Source of the DNA: Harmothoe impar
Lineage: Eukaryota; Annelida; Polychaeta; Phyllodocida; Polynoidae
Assembly: GCA_947462335.1 (NCBI GenBank)
Contig: OX381706.1
Coordinates: 17,088,784-17,152,783 of the forward strand
DNA: 64,000 nucleotides
Direction: 5' to 3'
How positions within the stretch are numbered: position 1 is the stretch's first letter; the number at the start of each line of letters is the position of its first letter. Shown here in pieces: positions 1 to 13,200 of the stretch. A model generated the notes under the pieces. The model did not search any database and was not told the DNA's origin. It was given only the letters and a program-made list of their open reading frames with translations. Made by a program: the position numbers and the translations under genes.

Positions 1-71
1 GGGATAGCTAGAGTTATCGTTGGGGGTGTGACTGCGGTTGGGCAGGATGGGCGGGGATGATGGCTTAACCA

Positions 72-235
72 CCATGCCATATCCGTAATACACATGTACC
101 ATGTCATGTATGTCATGTCATGACTGTCATGCCATGTCCGTCATGTCATGCCATGTCCGTCATGCCATGTCCGTCATACCATGTCCATCATTTCATCTTC
201 GGGATCTTATGTCCATAATTCCATGTCTGTCATCG
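72..235. repeat. Tandem repeat built on a CCATGTCCGTCATG unit
   Basis: Several imperfect head-to-tail copies of a 14-19 bp unit (atgccatgtccgtcatg and variants), cleanest between 120 and 190. Simple non-coding minisatellite; short open frames through it have no recognisable protein features. Confidence 0.75.
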
Positions 236-733
236 TATATAAGCGGGATATGTATTGAGGGCTAGGGGGCGAGATAGCTAGGGGGAGAAACAAGAGATAA
301 GGATATATGTATGGTGTACAATAATCAGAGGGCGGGAGTGGGGGTTGTTGATGTACTGTTGACATATTGCTGATATACTGTTGCTGTACAATTATGTAAA
401 GCTGACATACAATGATGTACAGTTGATGCACTATGATGCATAGATAATGCATTTGAGAGGTATCGATGATTGGTATAAGGGGTCAGATGGTGGACAGGTA
501 GCTGATGAGATAGGGGGCATTGTGGCAGATGAGTAGATTATTAAATGGCGGACGTGTAGCTGACTTGATGATGGACAATGACGGACAAGTGGTGATAGAC
601 AGGTGGTAACGGACAATAATGGAAAAGATTAGTATGTGGGTTAAATAGGTGTTTATCCTGATTTGTATGACGGACAGTGGCGGACAATGATGATTTATTT
701 TGGTCAAATATGGTACCAGGTAGGAGAAGGGAA

Positions 734-873
734 CCCAGCTAACAAACAACGTAATTTTACATCAAAGTAACGTTTAAAAACTTCACATAACTTTATGCCA
801 TAGTAAGGAGCCTTAGAGAAACGTTAAATATAACGTTATAAAATGTTGTATAATCTTTTTTTTGCTTACTGGG
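734..873. mobile_element. Short inverted-repeat element, CCCAGCTAACA family
   Basis: Begins CCCAGCTAACAAACAACG and ends TTTGCTTACTGGG, which are imperfect inverse complements (CCCAG-TAAC-AAA against CCCAGTAAGCAAA). The interior is rich in AACGTTATA-type words. The same element recurs at 23372-23518, 32183-32329, partly at 61532-61634, and as a longer relative at 47153-47896. Size and lack of coding capacity fit a non-autonomous DNA transposon (MITE). Confidence 0.65.
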
Positions 874-3180
874 AATAGGTTGTTGGTGCGTATTACTACA
901 TTAGCATTGTCTATTCAAACAGACTGTACCAATATGATAGTACTGTGCATGGTTCTGGTGTGTACCATTAATCTGGTACATTGTGTGTGACTATTAGACC
1001 ATGACAACCTAGCTATGCTAGGCAACTGACCCCCTAGCATGGGTCTGCAATCTCAATGGTTCAATCGCAAGAACAATGGGTCTTATCTATACCAACACAG
1101 GGGGCATGGGTGGGGAAAGTTTTTTTCCTTTTTCTCATGATTTTAACCTCTTTATGATCTTACCATATTTATAGGAGATGAAACCATAACGTAGAGTGAT
1201 GGATCAGTATCTATTCCACTACCCTCTATGTTTAGGTTTATTAGCAAATGTAACAGAAAATTCGGAAATTGATTTTACTGGGTCTGTATGAAATAATTTT
1301 ATGACTGGGTCCTGTTAAATGCATTATATCTTATTAAATTTAAACCATTTTAGTTTGTAAATTGGCCAGTGTATAGATTGCGATTTCTCTTTCCAAAAGT
1401 ACATGATTTATGGTAAATTGTGCCGATAACATTAATATAATGTAAATGCCCAGATACACTGTTGCTGGTGGGAAGTCCATTATACTGGTACACCCTAGTT
1501 GGAGTGTAAAAGTACAGCTCATTAAGACCGAACTTAAAAAGAGGGTATGTCCTCGACTTGGGTACAGAATCGATGGGGCTTTCAGATAGTTTGGCAAGGG
1601 GCTCAATTTCTATTCTTTCATTCCTGAGTGGCGTATGGGTGCGGTGCATGGAAGTGGAGCTAGCTTGCCTCTTGTTTTATGCAAGAACATCTTTTAAACA
1701 ATTCCCCCTACTATCCTGCTCCGCCCAAGATCGTACATATCTATCAGAACTATTTGTTTCACTAATCTGAGAAACCGGCATCAACTGTTTATTTATAGTC
1801 ATTAGTGGGTTTTGTGATGCAATCAAAAATCACCTGATATCAGTTTCAAGGTGCAAACCCAATCGGGGAAATTGAAACCCCTTGATTGCCATTGCTGGGG
1901 AGAAGCCATTTTGTGGGGCTTAGGAACCTCATTACAAACCGGCTTATTAGACGCTTTCCACTAATAAGCATCTTATTTCACATTATTTCGTATTATTGTA
2001 GACAATGGGTGTTTGTGAAACATGAGTCACCTGCACTTCATTATATTCAAGTTACCCTCTGCTGAGATTATGTGGAAACCCCGACCAATATTCTTCATAT
2101 TGCACTTCTGAAAAAGCCGCTCCCCCCCCCCTCCCATCCCTACCAAAACTATTACCTGAATGTGAAACAATCTTGTAGGCTATAGAAATAAGAACACCAA
2201 CATTTGCATTGTGAAGTAGTCCAGATACGTTGCCCAATTTATACTAAGATGATCGTTATTTGGACAATCTCGCCTACAAGCTCGAAACTTTTGAAATAGA
2301 TGATCCCACTATGCAGAAGTGTCCCCAAACATCTTCAATGCTCTCGGTACAATAAGGCCAGAATGGGTTACTAGAATTGTAGAATAAGTAGCGCTAATCG
2401 GAAATACATGGGTGTTCTCTGTTGAATGGGCAAAAAGAAATTATCAATATAGCAATCAACTAATGAAGCCATTCCTGTTTCTAGAAATTGGCTTCAACTA
2501 TGGATACTTACTTTATGTAAGTAGGAGCTGTGGAATTTATGTCTAATCATGAGGCTACTGCAGGAAAGTGGTAGATATGCATGTTTCCTCCGGCCCACTA
2601 TATTTGCAGCACTGTAAGCTTTAATTTGAGACAATAATTTATTAATTATACTTATATTTTTCCCTTATGCCCATGTCTTTTTTATAAAAATTTGCATGAA
2701 AGCAACATAAAATGCCCAAGAGGAGATTTTTGTGATGCTAACGGTGATGAAAAACTAGTTTTTTTGCCAGGACTGCATTAATGTATCATGACGACACAGC
2801 ATAGCCTACTGCATTAATGCATTATGTGACCTTTAAATGGTTAAAAGCATTTAGCTTTCTTGCTACCTGCTAGGTTTATGAGAGTTGACCATGTGGCCCT
2901 TTAGTCGGTAACATTGAATGGTTTGTACAATATGTATCATCATCTAGTTGTGATAGTATGTGGTAGCATAGTCCTATGGATGCAGTGAGAAAAGGCATGT
3001 TTACCAGCGCCATTCATTCATACATAATAAATATCTGTACGCCCAATAGTTATCTGGTGTGAAAATTCCCCTTTACCAAGGCCCGTTCCTGGACAACACT
3101 GCATGGTAGAGTAGGAGTTGCAGAGAGTTAGGGTAAACATTTGGATTAGGAACAGGTATGTAGGGTGTAGGGCGTTGGCC
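874..3180. other. Non-genic upstream region of gene A
   Basis: No open frame here has splice signals, domain motifs or a paralogous counterpart that would support a gene. The stretch around 1640-2060 resembles 43438-43950 upstream of gene B (shared words such as ggcatcaactgtttattta and atcacctgatat), so the tandem duplication that made genes A and B included a few kilobases of 5' flank. Around 2700-2830 there is AT-rich repeat-like sequence with gcattaatgcat words. Confidence 0.6.
1640..2060. repeat. Segmental duplicate of 43438-43950
   Basis: The two blocks share long collinear stretches (for example caactgtttatttat, atcacctgatat, agtttcaaggtg, gaaattgaaaccccc) with scattered substitutions and indels. 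Their position upstream of the two paralogous promoters shows this is flank of the ancestral gene copied with it. Confidence 0.7.
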
Positions 3181-3189
3181 GAGGGGGAT

Positions 3190-3254
3190 CTGATTGGCCT
3201 GTGCAACAGTATGACGTCATGCCCACACCAGAGGCACACTTATGTATATATAAG
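3190..3254 (+). promoter_or_regulatory. Core promoter of gene A: CCAAT box, CRE, TATA box
   Basis: Reading downstream: tgattggcct (inverted CCAAT, 3191-3200), tgacgtca (perfect 8-bp CRE palindrome, 3212-3219) and TATATAAG (3247-3254). All three recur in the same order and spacing upstream of gene B (46745, 46766, 46797), where the CRE is tgatgtca. Initiation is expected about 25-30 bp after the TATA box, near 3275-3285. The assignment rests on paralogue conservation plus the canonical motifs; no transcript data were available. Confidence 0.7.
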
Positions 3255-3279
3255 GTGCCTAGAGAGCCTGCTCAAGGCA

Positions 3280-3385
3280 AGCCTTCTGTCTATCCGGGCG
3301 GAGCAAGGCGTTCTGGTTCCAGCCGACAATGCAAGTCTACATCATCCTCAGTGAATGATCATTTGGGGCTGTGAAACCATTAAGG
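3280..3385 (+). other. Non-coding first exon (5' UTR) of gene A
   Basis: Conserved between the paralogues (46825-46937 in gene B), including ttctg-ttccagccgaca and tgcaagtctacatc, and ending at a donor (aagg|gtaagt; gt at 3386). The next acceptor is tagactcag at 4111-4119, leaving 8 bases before the start codon. In gene A only, an upstream ATG at 3329 opens a 9-codon uORF ending TGA at 3356; gene B has CTG there. Exact transcription start is inferred. Confidence 0.6.
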
Positions 3386-3926
3386 GTAAGTGTGACATTC
3401 TCAAATTCATTGATTTTACCAATAATTGTTACCTCAATTATAGTATCCACACATTTTATAAATTGGCCAAATTTGATTATTCATATAGAAATTAGAGTTC
3501 CACATAATGCTTAACTACTCATGTGATTAGATAAATTAAATCCATGCTTAAATGGCAAAGGGTTTTCAAATGCGATCGAACAAAAGTAGGAGAATTGTAT
3601 ATCATATGCAGTTTCATTTCACCTCAACATTTCAATCTGAATATGGTATATTCGTGTTGTTGCTGAAGTATTCATGAGACCTATGCTATAAATGGTAAAG
3701 GAGGTACCGACATTAGACCCTTTCACCACTGGATTTAAATTGGTAAACAGACTCATAATCAATGTTGAACGGGATAATCATGTTGGTTCTGAATACGTTA
3801 ATGGTAACAAACATTGATATCGGTAAATCAATACTACGTATACTGACTTGTGCTCAGGACTGAATAGCGTTGCTGTTACTGCTTGAATTGGCATTTCTTG
3901 TATATCTATCAAGCTTTCCCACACTG

Positions 3927-3927
<1 letters not shown>

Positions 3928-4000
<73 letters not shown>
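3928..4000. repeat. (TA)n microsatellite
   Basis: About 70 bp of uninterrupted alternating TA inside intron 1 of gene A. Open frames reading Ile-Tyr through it are artefacts. Confidence 0.95.
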
Positions 4001-4127
4001 TCAATTCTAATCATGTAAGCCATGCTCAAAAAACACATTCACCCTTTGCTGTTACACTTTGGTGTTTGCATTCATTCATGATTTTACTAGTTAAAGGTCA
4101 TTTTCACTTTTAGACTCAGGTCACTCG

Positions 4128-4200
4128 ATGGAGATATTTTTCTTTGTATTATGGCTCCTCCTGACGGTAGGCCCAGCGTCTGGACAGGAGGGGATCATAG
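4128..4200 (+). CDS. Gene A coding exon 1: signal peptide
   Basis: Translates as [19 protein letters not shown] followed by QEGII: a short charged start, a Phe/Leu/Trp hydrophobic core and small residues before a likely cleavage site after Ala-Ser-Gly. Ends in phase 1 at gtgaga. Gene B has the same exon (49867-49939) with six substitutions, which supports this ATG over any in-frame alternative. It targets the protein to the secretory pathway, with the ectodomain outside. Confidence 0.85.
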
Positions 4201-7200
4201 GTGAGATATACACTGGTTTGATTTTCTTTACATTACATTTCTCTCTCAACCACCGCTTTTGTATCAAACTTTGATAAAGCAATGCCCTTTTTTATGTGGC
4301 TTTACTTCATTATTATGTTAACTTTGTCTGTTTGGTAATTGCTATTCAATAATAATCGAGGCTTGTTATCAATCACTAATCTTTCCATTAATAATTCTCA
4401 GCACCAATATGTAACTTGTACTTCACTTCTCTTACTAGTATACTGTTGATTCATACATACAGTTCCAGAGGTGGAGGGGTTTGATGGTTACCCTGGTAAC
4501 TGCAATAAGGATGACAGCTACGACCTTGACGTTAGTCTTGAGGCATGTGCAGAGGCATGCCGCAATATGTGGCGTTGTCAAGGCTTTGTGTATGTTCAAG
4601 ACACAAACCTCTGCAAGCGTAAATTTTTATCATGTGAGGGAGCAATAACAGCTGATACTCCTGGCTTTATAACGTACATCAATAGGAAGCCCATGTTAGG
4701 TAAGCTTACGTCATAGTAATGTCAGCTAGTTCAATTGTAAATATATCTTTTCGGGTCAAGACAATGGAAAGAGGGCATATCCCAGTGTACATATGTAAGA
4801 CCTGCACAAGTATGCTAAATACAATGAGGGAACATTTAAAAGAAAACATGTTTCTTTCAACTCATGAACTCTTGGTTCCTACATATTAAATATGTCGGAA
4901 AGTTCATGGAAAATGTCAATGAATGCAAGGCCTTTGTATCCAAAAGTGAACTTGCACAAGTCTAGATTTTACATAAGGGCACACTGGTTTTCTGGGATAT
5001 ATATATGCATAAAATGGAAAGTCAATGTAGAACCCCTAGGCAAATCATCTCAAGCAACTTCTCCAGTATATAACTACAACTAAAATAAGTTATAGATGGT
5101 CATCATGCAAAGACTCAAATATAAAGGTTATACTGATTACTAATAATTATGTGCTACTTCAGACTACCCCGGTAATGACACTATCTGCACGTCCAATGGT
5201 GCCCAGTGTGTGCAGACTGAATGCTGTCCCTACATGTATGAGGCAGAGGACATCTGCTCAGGCCACCCAGCCAGGACATGCTGCCTGCACCCGCCAGACT
5301 GTGAATGGAAGAGGAAGGAGCAAGGTAAGTGTGTGTTTGGGGGGGGTGGAATATGGCAAGTGAGGCGAGAGAAGACAGTTTTGGTACTATACAGCCAATA
5401 AACAATGTTGTATGCCTACCCAATGCTTCACATACACAGAAAAAGGTTTTAGTGTTATAGCCAAAACAAGCACCTTCCGTATGTCAGGCAGTGACTGACT
5501 CTCAGAAGTATTTATTTTGTGACATATTACTCTCAAATCTTTCTCTGTGTAGTGTTTCAAAGGGAACAGAGAAGGAGGGCGGAGGGTGATAACATGATAT
5601 ATCCAGGTATGAAGAGAGGCGAGAGTGAAGCAGTCAAGCAAAGAACAAGTATGGGGAGTATAGAGGGTAAAATCCGGCAGGGGGCAGGGGGCAGATATGA
5701 TATCTTTCATGTCTGTTGGGTATAATAAACGTTTACAGAGATCTACACAAATCTAGATCTCACGAATTAATGGAACTACATAAATATACATCACTGCATA
5801 CAACATTTATACCCATGACTATTTAGGTCTTTCCATCCAATGGTGGTATTATTCTTACTGTGCACTTGTCACCCCTAGATCTCACATACTGGATGGAAGG
5901 GTCTTATGCTCTGCCTCGATCTGGCTACGGCTGTCCAGACACCAGTGCTGCTCCATGGGTGGTCACTAAAGTAGAGCTACTCATGAGCAGCTCCACCATT
6001 CCAAATATCGAGGAGTGGACCCCCCAGGCAAACATTTCACTCCCTATGGTGTCCCGCGTACCTGGTCCCTTGGCCGGCCAGACGATCGCCCTGTCCTCCT
6101 GTCTACAGAGTGGGGATATGCAACCACGTACTGTTCAATCCAGACAGACGAGATGGCCAAGTGGGGCATATTGTGTGTACAAAGCGGTTTTAGAGGACTG
6201 CCCTGAAGGTAGGTAGATAAGGTGCTTTTATCTTTTAGAAATACAGCTGTCTCAATGATTTAACCAAAGAGAAGGTCATATTTCATTCCCCCTATCAAAT
6301 AACCTATGGCCATATTCCAAGGCACTGTGGCGTCATTAAAAATGGTATATGGTGTATGACGTTGCGTTGGATACTCACTTCACTACTGCTGGTGTTTTTT
6401 TTACATTTGAGCGGCGTTGAAAAGGCTACTTTAGACTCATTTAGACCCTTGTACAACCGCTATCTGTATTACAATCCATGTCTGTATCGATAACATATAT
6501 GTATACATAGGCTGTCCATCCAAACACTATGTTTATCTAATTATGTGTATCAACAAGGTGTTATCTGTATCAAGCATATCTAGTATTCCTCCTAACACAA
6601 ATGTTTCGAAATTGGTTTGAGAGTGACTTTTTTTTTTAAATGCCCAATTTAACAAGAAAAGGGGAAATTACATTTTTTTGTTGAAAAGGGCCAATTTGGC
6701 GAGAAAATTTCGAAATTTAAAGGCCCATTTGAAAAAGTAAAAAATCGCAAAAAAAACCAACAGTCAAGTTTGCAAAATATGATCGAATTAGGCTCCTACT
6801 TACTCCTTCATTTAAAATTACTAGTGAAAAATGAATTTATTATAATCCTTTGGATAGATCATAAACTGGGCAGAATGAAGCCATTGCTTTACATTGGTAT
6901 GCACAATCGGATTTTATTTGAGTGGATTATGGATGTATGAGAGATTACTCTAAAGAGAATGGCTAATAGCTGAAGGTCTGAGCCATGCTAGGGCAGCCTG
7001 AACGGCCTACCCCATTTAGTGGTTCCGCCTAAACAACCTCAGCGCCAATGTTGTCTCTAATGTCCATAAGGGAGCAATGGTATCTAATGAAGCTACGTCA
7101 TCTTCTTTTAATTATCAATACATGTTATAAAGCCATTAGCAGATTTTTCTTCAAACTTCAAGATGCATGCTAAAGTTAGCGGGGGGGGGGGGTCCACGCT

Positions 7201-10200
7201 ATGATACCCTGGTAAGATTTGATCAAGGGACCTTTGCCACTCCATACCAGCACTCTGTGCATGGAGCGACCGACGACATGACATTTTTGGGGAGGTGTTA
7301 AACTGTAGTTGTGCATTATGCTCCTACTAGGTGGTGGTATACACTGGTATGTACAGACCTGTCACGTTCATGTACAATTTCCAAAGAAACGAGTATGAGT
7401 ACCGCCCCCCCCCCCGCTTCTTGAACATAGCTGGGGCTAATTGATATGCCCCTCTCTTGTCTAGTATTTCTATATTACATTCAGAATGTAGACTTTTTCC
7501 AAATTCTGACCCTTTTGTGAAATTTTGACATTTTTGCCCCACTAAGTACTGAACCATACCCAATACTAAAAGATACCTGGCGCAAGCTGTTGACATTTTG
7601 ACAGCATTTTGAAAGTGGAAGCCTCAAACCTCAACTCAGTTTTTGATTTCTACTTTTCACTTTTTGAGTTTTACTTTTCACTTTTTAATTTTTACTTTTC
7701 ACTTTTCGATTTTCACTTTTTCATTTTTCGGTTTTCACTCCATTTGGCCCCTCTGGTTCACTGTAGTATCCTGATCCATTTGGATGTTTAACCAATTTAA
7801 CTTTAGTTGACTGTCTAGGACCACTCCCAAGTACTTACTCTCCTGGTGCTTTGAGGGGTACCCATGTATCATCACACCTAGGGCTTGTTCCTCATCCACT
7901 TTTGCTCTCGACCCATATCACACTACTTGGGGTTTCTTAGCGTTAATGCTGAGCCAAAATGCTGTGCACTAATTTATCAGCCTATGCAAGTCAGTTTGTA
8001 ACAGCTCCCTTGCTTGCAATGCTGATCTGTGGCTCACTCTCAATACTATATCGCTGACATAGAGCAGCATTTCAGCATTTTTCCGTTTACATAATTATAA
8101 CATAAACTTTGAAACACTTTTGATGGTTGCTAGGTCTGTCTGTGGGTCAGGTGCTGGTGGATGGGGCTAGCCTGGACGTTGTACGGTACACCATGCTGGA
8201 GGCATTCCTCCAGGCATCCAACGGCTCCGTCACAATCCACTTCTGCTGTCGGGATGACGGACCCACCATCTCCACGGTGCCCCTACCCACACCTACACCT
8301 TTCTCACTGTTCAAGGTAAAGTGCTGGTGTTTACTTGAGGCATTATATTAAGATTGAGTTTAAATTTTCTTGAATTCCTATTCGTAGAAGAATTTACTAC
8401 AAGCAGAATCTTTTAACAGATACAAAAGAATAAACCACCAGCACACAACAGGAAAGGGAAATTAAAGTTTATTGTTCCTGTAAAAGAAGACATATTATGA
8501 TAATCAGTGTAGTAAAGTGGGTGAGCATAGCATCAGAGCACCCAATGGCACCATGATGGTCAGAAAACCTCAGGCGGTCTGTTCATATATTTCGTGTTTA
8601 CATAGAAGGTATCGGCATATACTTTTCTCTTATGTTATTTCACTTCTATATAATTTGGACCTCAAGAGAGACACAATGTGTATTAGGTGCATATTTTCTC
8701 ATTCAACAGTCTGGCAGTGAGTGTCAGAACGTCCTGTATATGGTGGCAGAGGAGGATTACAACTCGTTAGACTTCGGACCTGGTAGCTCCATCAAGACAT
8801 TTGGACAGGTTCCTTACAATGTGCATAGTGGTCCACAGTCTATCCAACTTCACCTGTGCCATTACAGAGGTATTAAGAATACTTGTGAAAAGTATATTTT
8901 CTACAGCTTTTAACCACAATGTGACTATGCATATAACACAGATATCATGGACATAGAACTTCTCCCTCTATAGGAGGGGGGCCCAGCATTCTCTCCCTCT
9001 CTCAGTGCCAACCACCCAAGACTTTATTATTATTATGTAACTAATACTTCTCATTTCCATCTCTCTTAACAATCCAATTAATTGCTTATGTAGGCCATAA
9101 TGGCCATAACTTTTATTCCAAATTTCAAAATTCCAACCACTCTCTCAAATGCCATATTCCATCAGGCATGTGTCATAACATCGGACACACCCGTTTAGGA
9201 CCTTTAATTAAATGTAACATAACTTGTCCATAAGGACTAACGATGTAAACTATACTACTATAAAATGTACGTTCATATAAGAACACAAGAGCTGGATTTT
9301 TATTAAAACATGCCCTAGGCTAATGTAACATTCCAGGATAAATAAAAGAAATTTCAACTTCAACTTCAACTTCAACTTCAACATTCAAGTAAGTGTGTAG
9401 CTGGAAACATAACAACCACATGATATACTAGCTGCATATAATCACTCTTTTATACAGGTAAGGTAGATGCATCAACCTAGTTGCATTGCACTGCCTTTGC
9501 CAGAGTCCCTATCAGGTCATATCCTTTCAATAGATATGTATATCTAGCATGGAATTAAACAGTTTGTAAAAATATCACAAAATAATGATGTAAGCACCTA
9601 CTTGCATTTTTTTTATTAAGATCTGGTAATAATGATTTAGTAGCGATGTAGGCTAATGTTTAGATAAACCAGATTTTATATGAAACAATCATTCAATTTC
9701 TCTTAAATGATGTCCCCGCTCTTGCCTTGTCCTTATTGCATAGCGCCATAAAGAGAGTGTTTTAGGCAACCTCAGGAAATTTTATTAAGAATAAGCACCC
9801 AAATCGTGATATGCCTTACCCCTGCACTATGTGTTAATATCCACCAATATGCTAAGATCAATATCATCTTCATCATGGGATCAATATTCATGAATCAATT
9901 ATGACTAATAAGCCTGCACGTTAATATAACATTTCAACATGCATGCCACTTACTTGGTGACACTTACTTGCAGCATATGAGACGTGTCATTTTAAGGAGG
10001 ACAATGGTCGGAGCTACCATGGCTACATGAACATCACAAAGTCAGGCATTTGTAACCCCTGGCAGGATACTGGTAGCTGGTGGATTGTTGGGCCCACTGT
10101 GCACCCTGAACTGATGAGAACTGTTGTGAATAACTACTGCATTGGCGTGCGTACCCTCAACCAAAAGGCATTCTGTCATCCATCCAGACCTTTGTATGAG

Positions 10201-13200
10201 TCATACGAAGCGTGTGCCATACCCTTCTGTCCTGGTAAGCAGTCTACACTATTCTGTACCATCTGGTATTGTTCAGTTATCTATGATAAATCTCTGATTA
10301 TCACTGTTAAGTTTTTTGGACAACACCTTGCGGAAATAAGGTCCTTGGCCAGTAATGGTTTGCAAATGATATCAACACTGGTAATCAGCCAAGTACTGAC
10401 CTAATACTGAGATGTCAATACTGACATCAAGGTAGAGATGTCTCTATCTTATTAGCATTTATTATGATGATTACGAGAATCTCAGAATGAAAATCATGGC
10501 AAGAAACATGCCCAACAACACCAATTAAGGCCCTAAAACATTATTTTTACATTCAAAATAATTATTCAAGGTTTTCGAAAAAATCGAAGTTTCTAAATTT
10601 ACCTCCCAAGTAGGAAACACAGTGTGGCCCAATTTGGGGGTTCAGTGGGCTCCCAATGTGGCCCTGAGTGGGCTGCTCGGCTTAAGCCCAGTGGTTTTCA
10701 TTGTGGCCCCTCACAGGCGAACCAATTTGAACTCAGCTTGGGTTTTGGCGGGGTTGCCCAATTCGGTCGGTTGGCACCACCTGGGGAAAATATGGGTTTT
10801 AGAATGAGCTAAAATTTGACACCCCCCCCCCTAAAAAAAAGAGAGCGGGAACATTATGCCCTCCTCAACAGCCCCCCTATACTGACCAACTTATGGACTA
10901 GGAATCTCAAGTGCTGCTAATTAATGCACCCAAGACTGAATCATTCTATCCAGTTATGGACAAGCATGAAGTATAATCATCAGATTTGAGCTATGTAGAT
11001 CAAACAAGTCACACTCATCTTGTCTAGAGATTCATTAGCCTCAAAGTCCATACTTCCTACCTGCATAAAGCAGGTGCCCCTACTTAACCTTTTAAGGACA
11101 GTATCATGCCTTAATGCATCAGGCCCTAGGTCATCATGATGCATGAATGCAAGCATGTTGCCGACCTTATGAGGTTAAAACATCACTGAAGGGTCGGCAT
11201 GATGCACAAATGCAGCACCAACGAGTTATCTAAAGGATTAAGTTAATTTGAAAGCTTCAGTAATGGGGTCTATAGTTTATATTGCTACTTGGAGAACCTC
11301 ATTTTGCATATTCAAATGCGAACCTATATATATTTCCAAACCTTTAGAAAATATGTTCATTATTACCTATTCTGCGACTGAGTAAACTATGTGTGGCCCA
11401 GAGCTGAGAAGGTTAGTGTCTACCCCTGCCCGATTCAATCTAGAATATATGTTTCTAACCAATTTTATGAAGATTTGTATATGTGTTATGGAAATTCTGA
11501 TACTGTTTCATTTTGATGAGATTTAGTGAGTTTGTATTGACTGGCCTGTTTTGTTTCTGAGATTTCCGTGAGGAGGAGACAGTGTCACAACGAGGCACCT
11601 TTCTGCCTAGTCGACAGAGTGCAGGGCCGCTGAGTGATGCCCTCCTCCCATTTGATGTGGACCCTAGTGAGTAGACCATTCTGTATCACATCCCTACACA
11701 CTACCGTAATACTGTCTGAAGATAAACGGTCTCTATTCTTCAGTTGTCTGTTGTTCAATTATACAATGTGCCTCTAAGATGGTAGGTTAGTGCTAGGCCA
11801 CATTAGGCTCACACTATATTAGCATCGACAGTATCAGGCTGATGAGGATATCAGCATGGTGCTCCAGAATGCACGGCTACATCGGAAAACGCCATATTAT
11901 ATTGTATAATGAAGGCCTCAAGAATTTTGTATTATTAGGTAGGGGTTGGGGTATAATCATAAAAATGCCCTGGGGATTAGCTGCACATTGTTAACATATA
12001 ATATTTATAAAATTGATAACATTATATCCTCTCCATTCTAGCTGCATTCATGACAAGTAAACCTGAACATCCTCTTAACCCCACAATTGAATTCACAGTT
12101 CTCTATATATTATTTAACAAGTATGTATAATTTTGTATGACTATGATTGTAAATGCATTTTGACACTGGTGGGTTTTATCAAGTTTATCCAAACCGTAAA
12201 ATATAACATGCTTTACGTGATATACATTGTTATAGAATCACAGCATATACATAAAGATGCAGATACTAACATCATTCCTCATTCTTCTTATGTTCTTTGT
12301 CTCAGGCACATGTACCACACAATTGGGATTTCGGCCTTGGTGGCAGATGGACCTCCAACGTACAGAGACGGTTATTGGTCTCACTACTAGGGACAATTCA
12401 GGTCAGACCTAATGTCCTTCTGTTTAACTCTCGGATATTAATGGAGATATTCCATAGAAATGATAATATTAAATAGCTGTCAGAGGCTAAGATATTTCCA
12501 ACTGATTTGGTAATGACCAATTGAACTATGACTCCAAAGGTTTTAGCTAATATTCAGAGAGAGGAAGTTTGTTAAACTTAAGTCCTGTGTGGTGGAAATA
12601 ATAGCCAACACAATTTCACATCTGAAACTCATATATGTCTGGAAAACAGCCCATAGGTTGGGTTTACCAAGAGCTAACTACATACCCTCAGTCACACACT
12701 AGAATTTGTATTTGATCAACCATGATAAGCTCAGGTGACCACCTGGGGCATGATCTCTTCTCTAGGTGAATCTCCCCTAAAGTTTTCTTCTACATATTCT
12801 AGGTGCCTCCTGTAGCTGGAGTAATTTGGATGTCTATGTGGATGGTTCAGCCAATGCCTTTTACACCCAGGAGGGCCTTCTGTGCCTTAAGGACTTCTGG
12901 GGTTACGGTACCTTCCTGCAGCTTAAGTGTGTCCGCCCTGTCAGGGGACGCTATTTGACAATAAGGCAGGGGATACGCGGAACAGTGTATGAAAACAACA
13001 TTAACCGGTGCCTTCATCTCTGTGAGGTGTTTGTCTTTACCAAAGGTATGTATTACCCTGACATCAAGAAAATACCTGAAGATTAAGTTGTTTCCTAATA
13101 AAGCCTGTTGAGATATGTATGTTTTGTATTAATGATTGTAACATGGTATCAAATGAAGGTGATCTTTCATTTTCATCTTCACTTTCATCAAGAGAAATCT

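Noticed and set aside
3778..4113. Open frames reading repeated Ile-Tyr in both strands
   Set aside because: They are translations of the (TA)n microsatellite, with no splice or domain support.
6015..6206. Alternative frame through the ApeC exon starting MDPPGKHF
   Set aside because: The other frame carries the ApeC landmarks, matches exon phases and is conserved in gene B.
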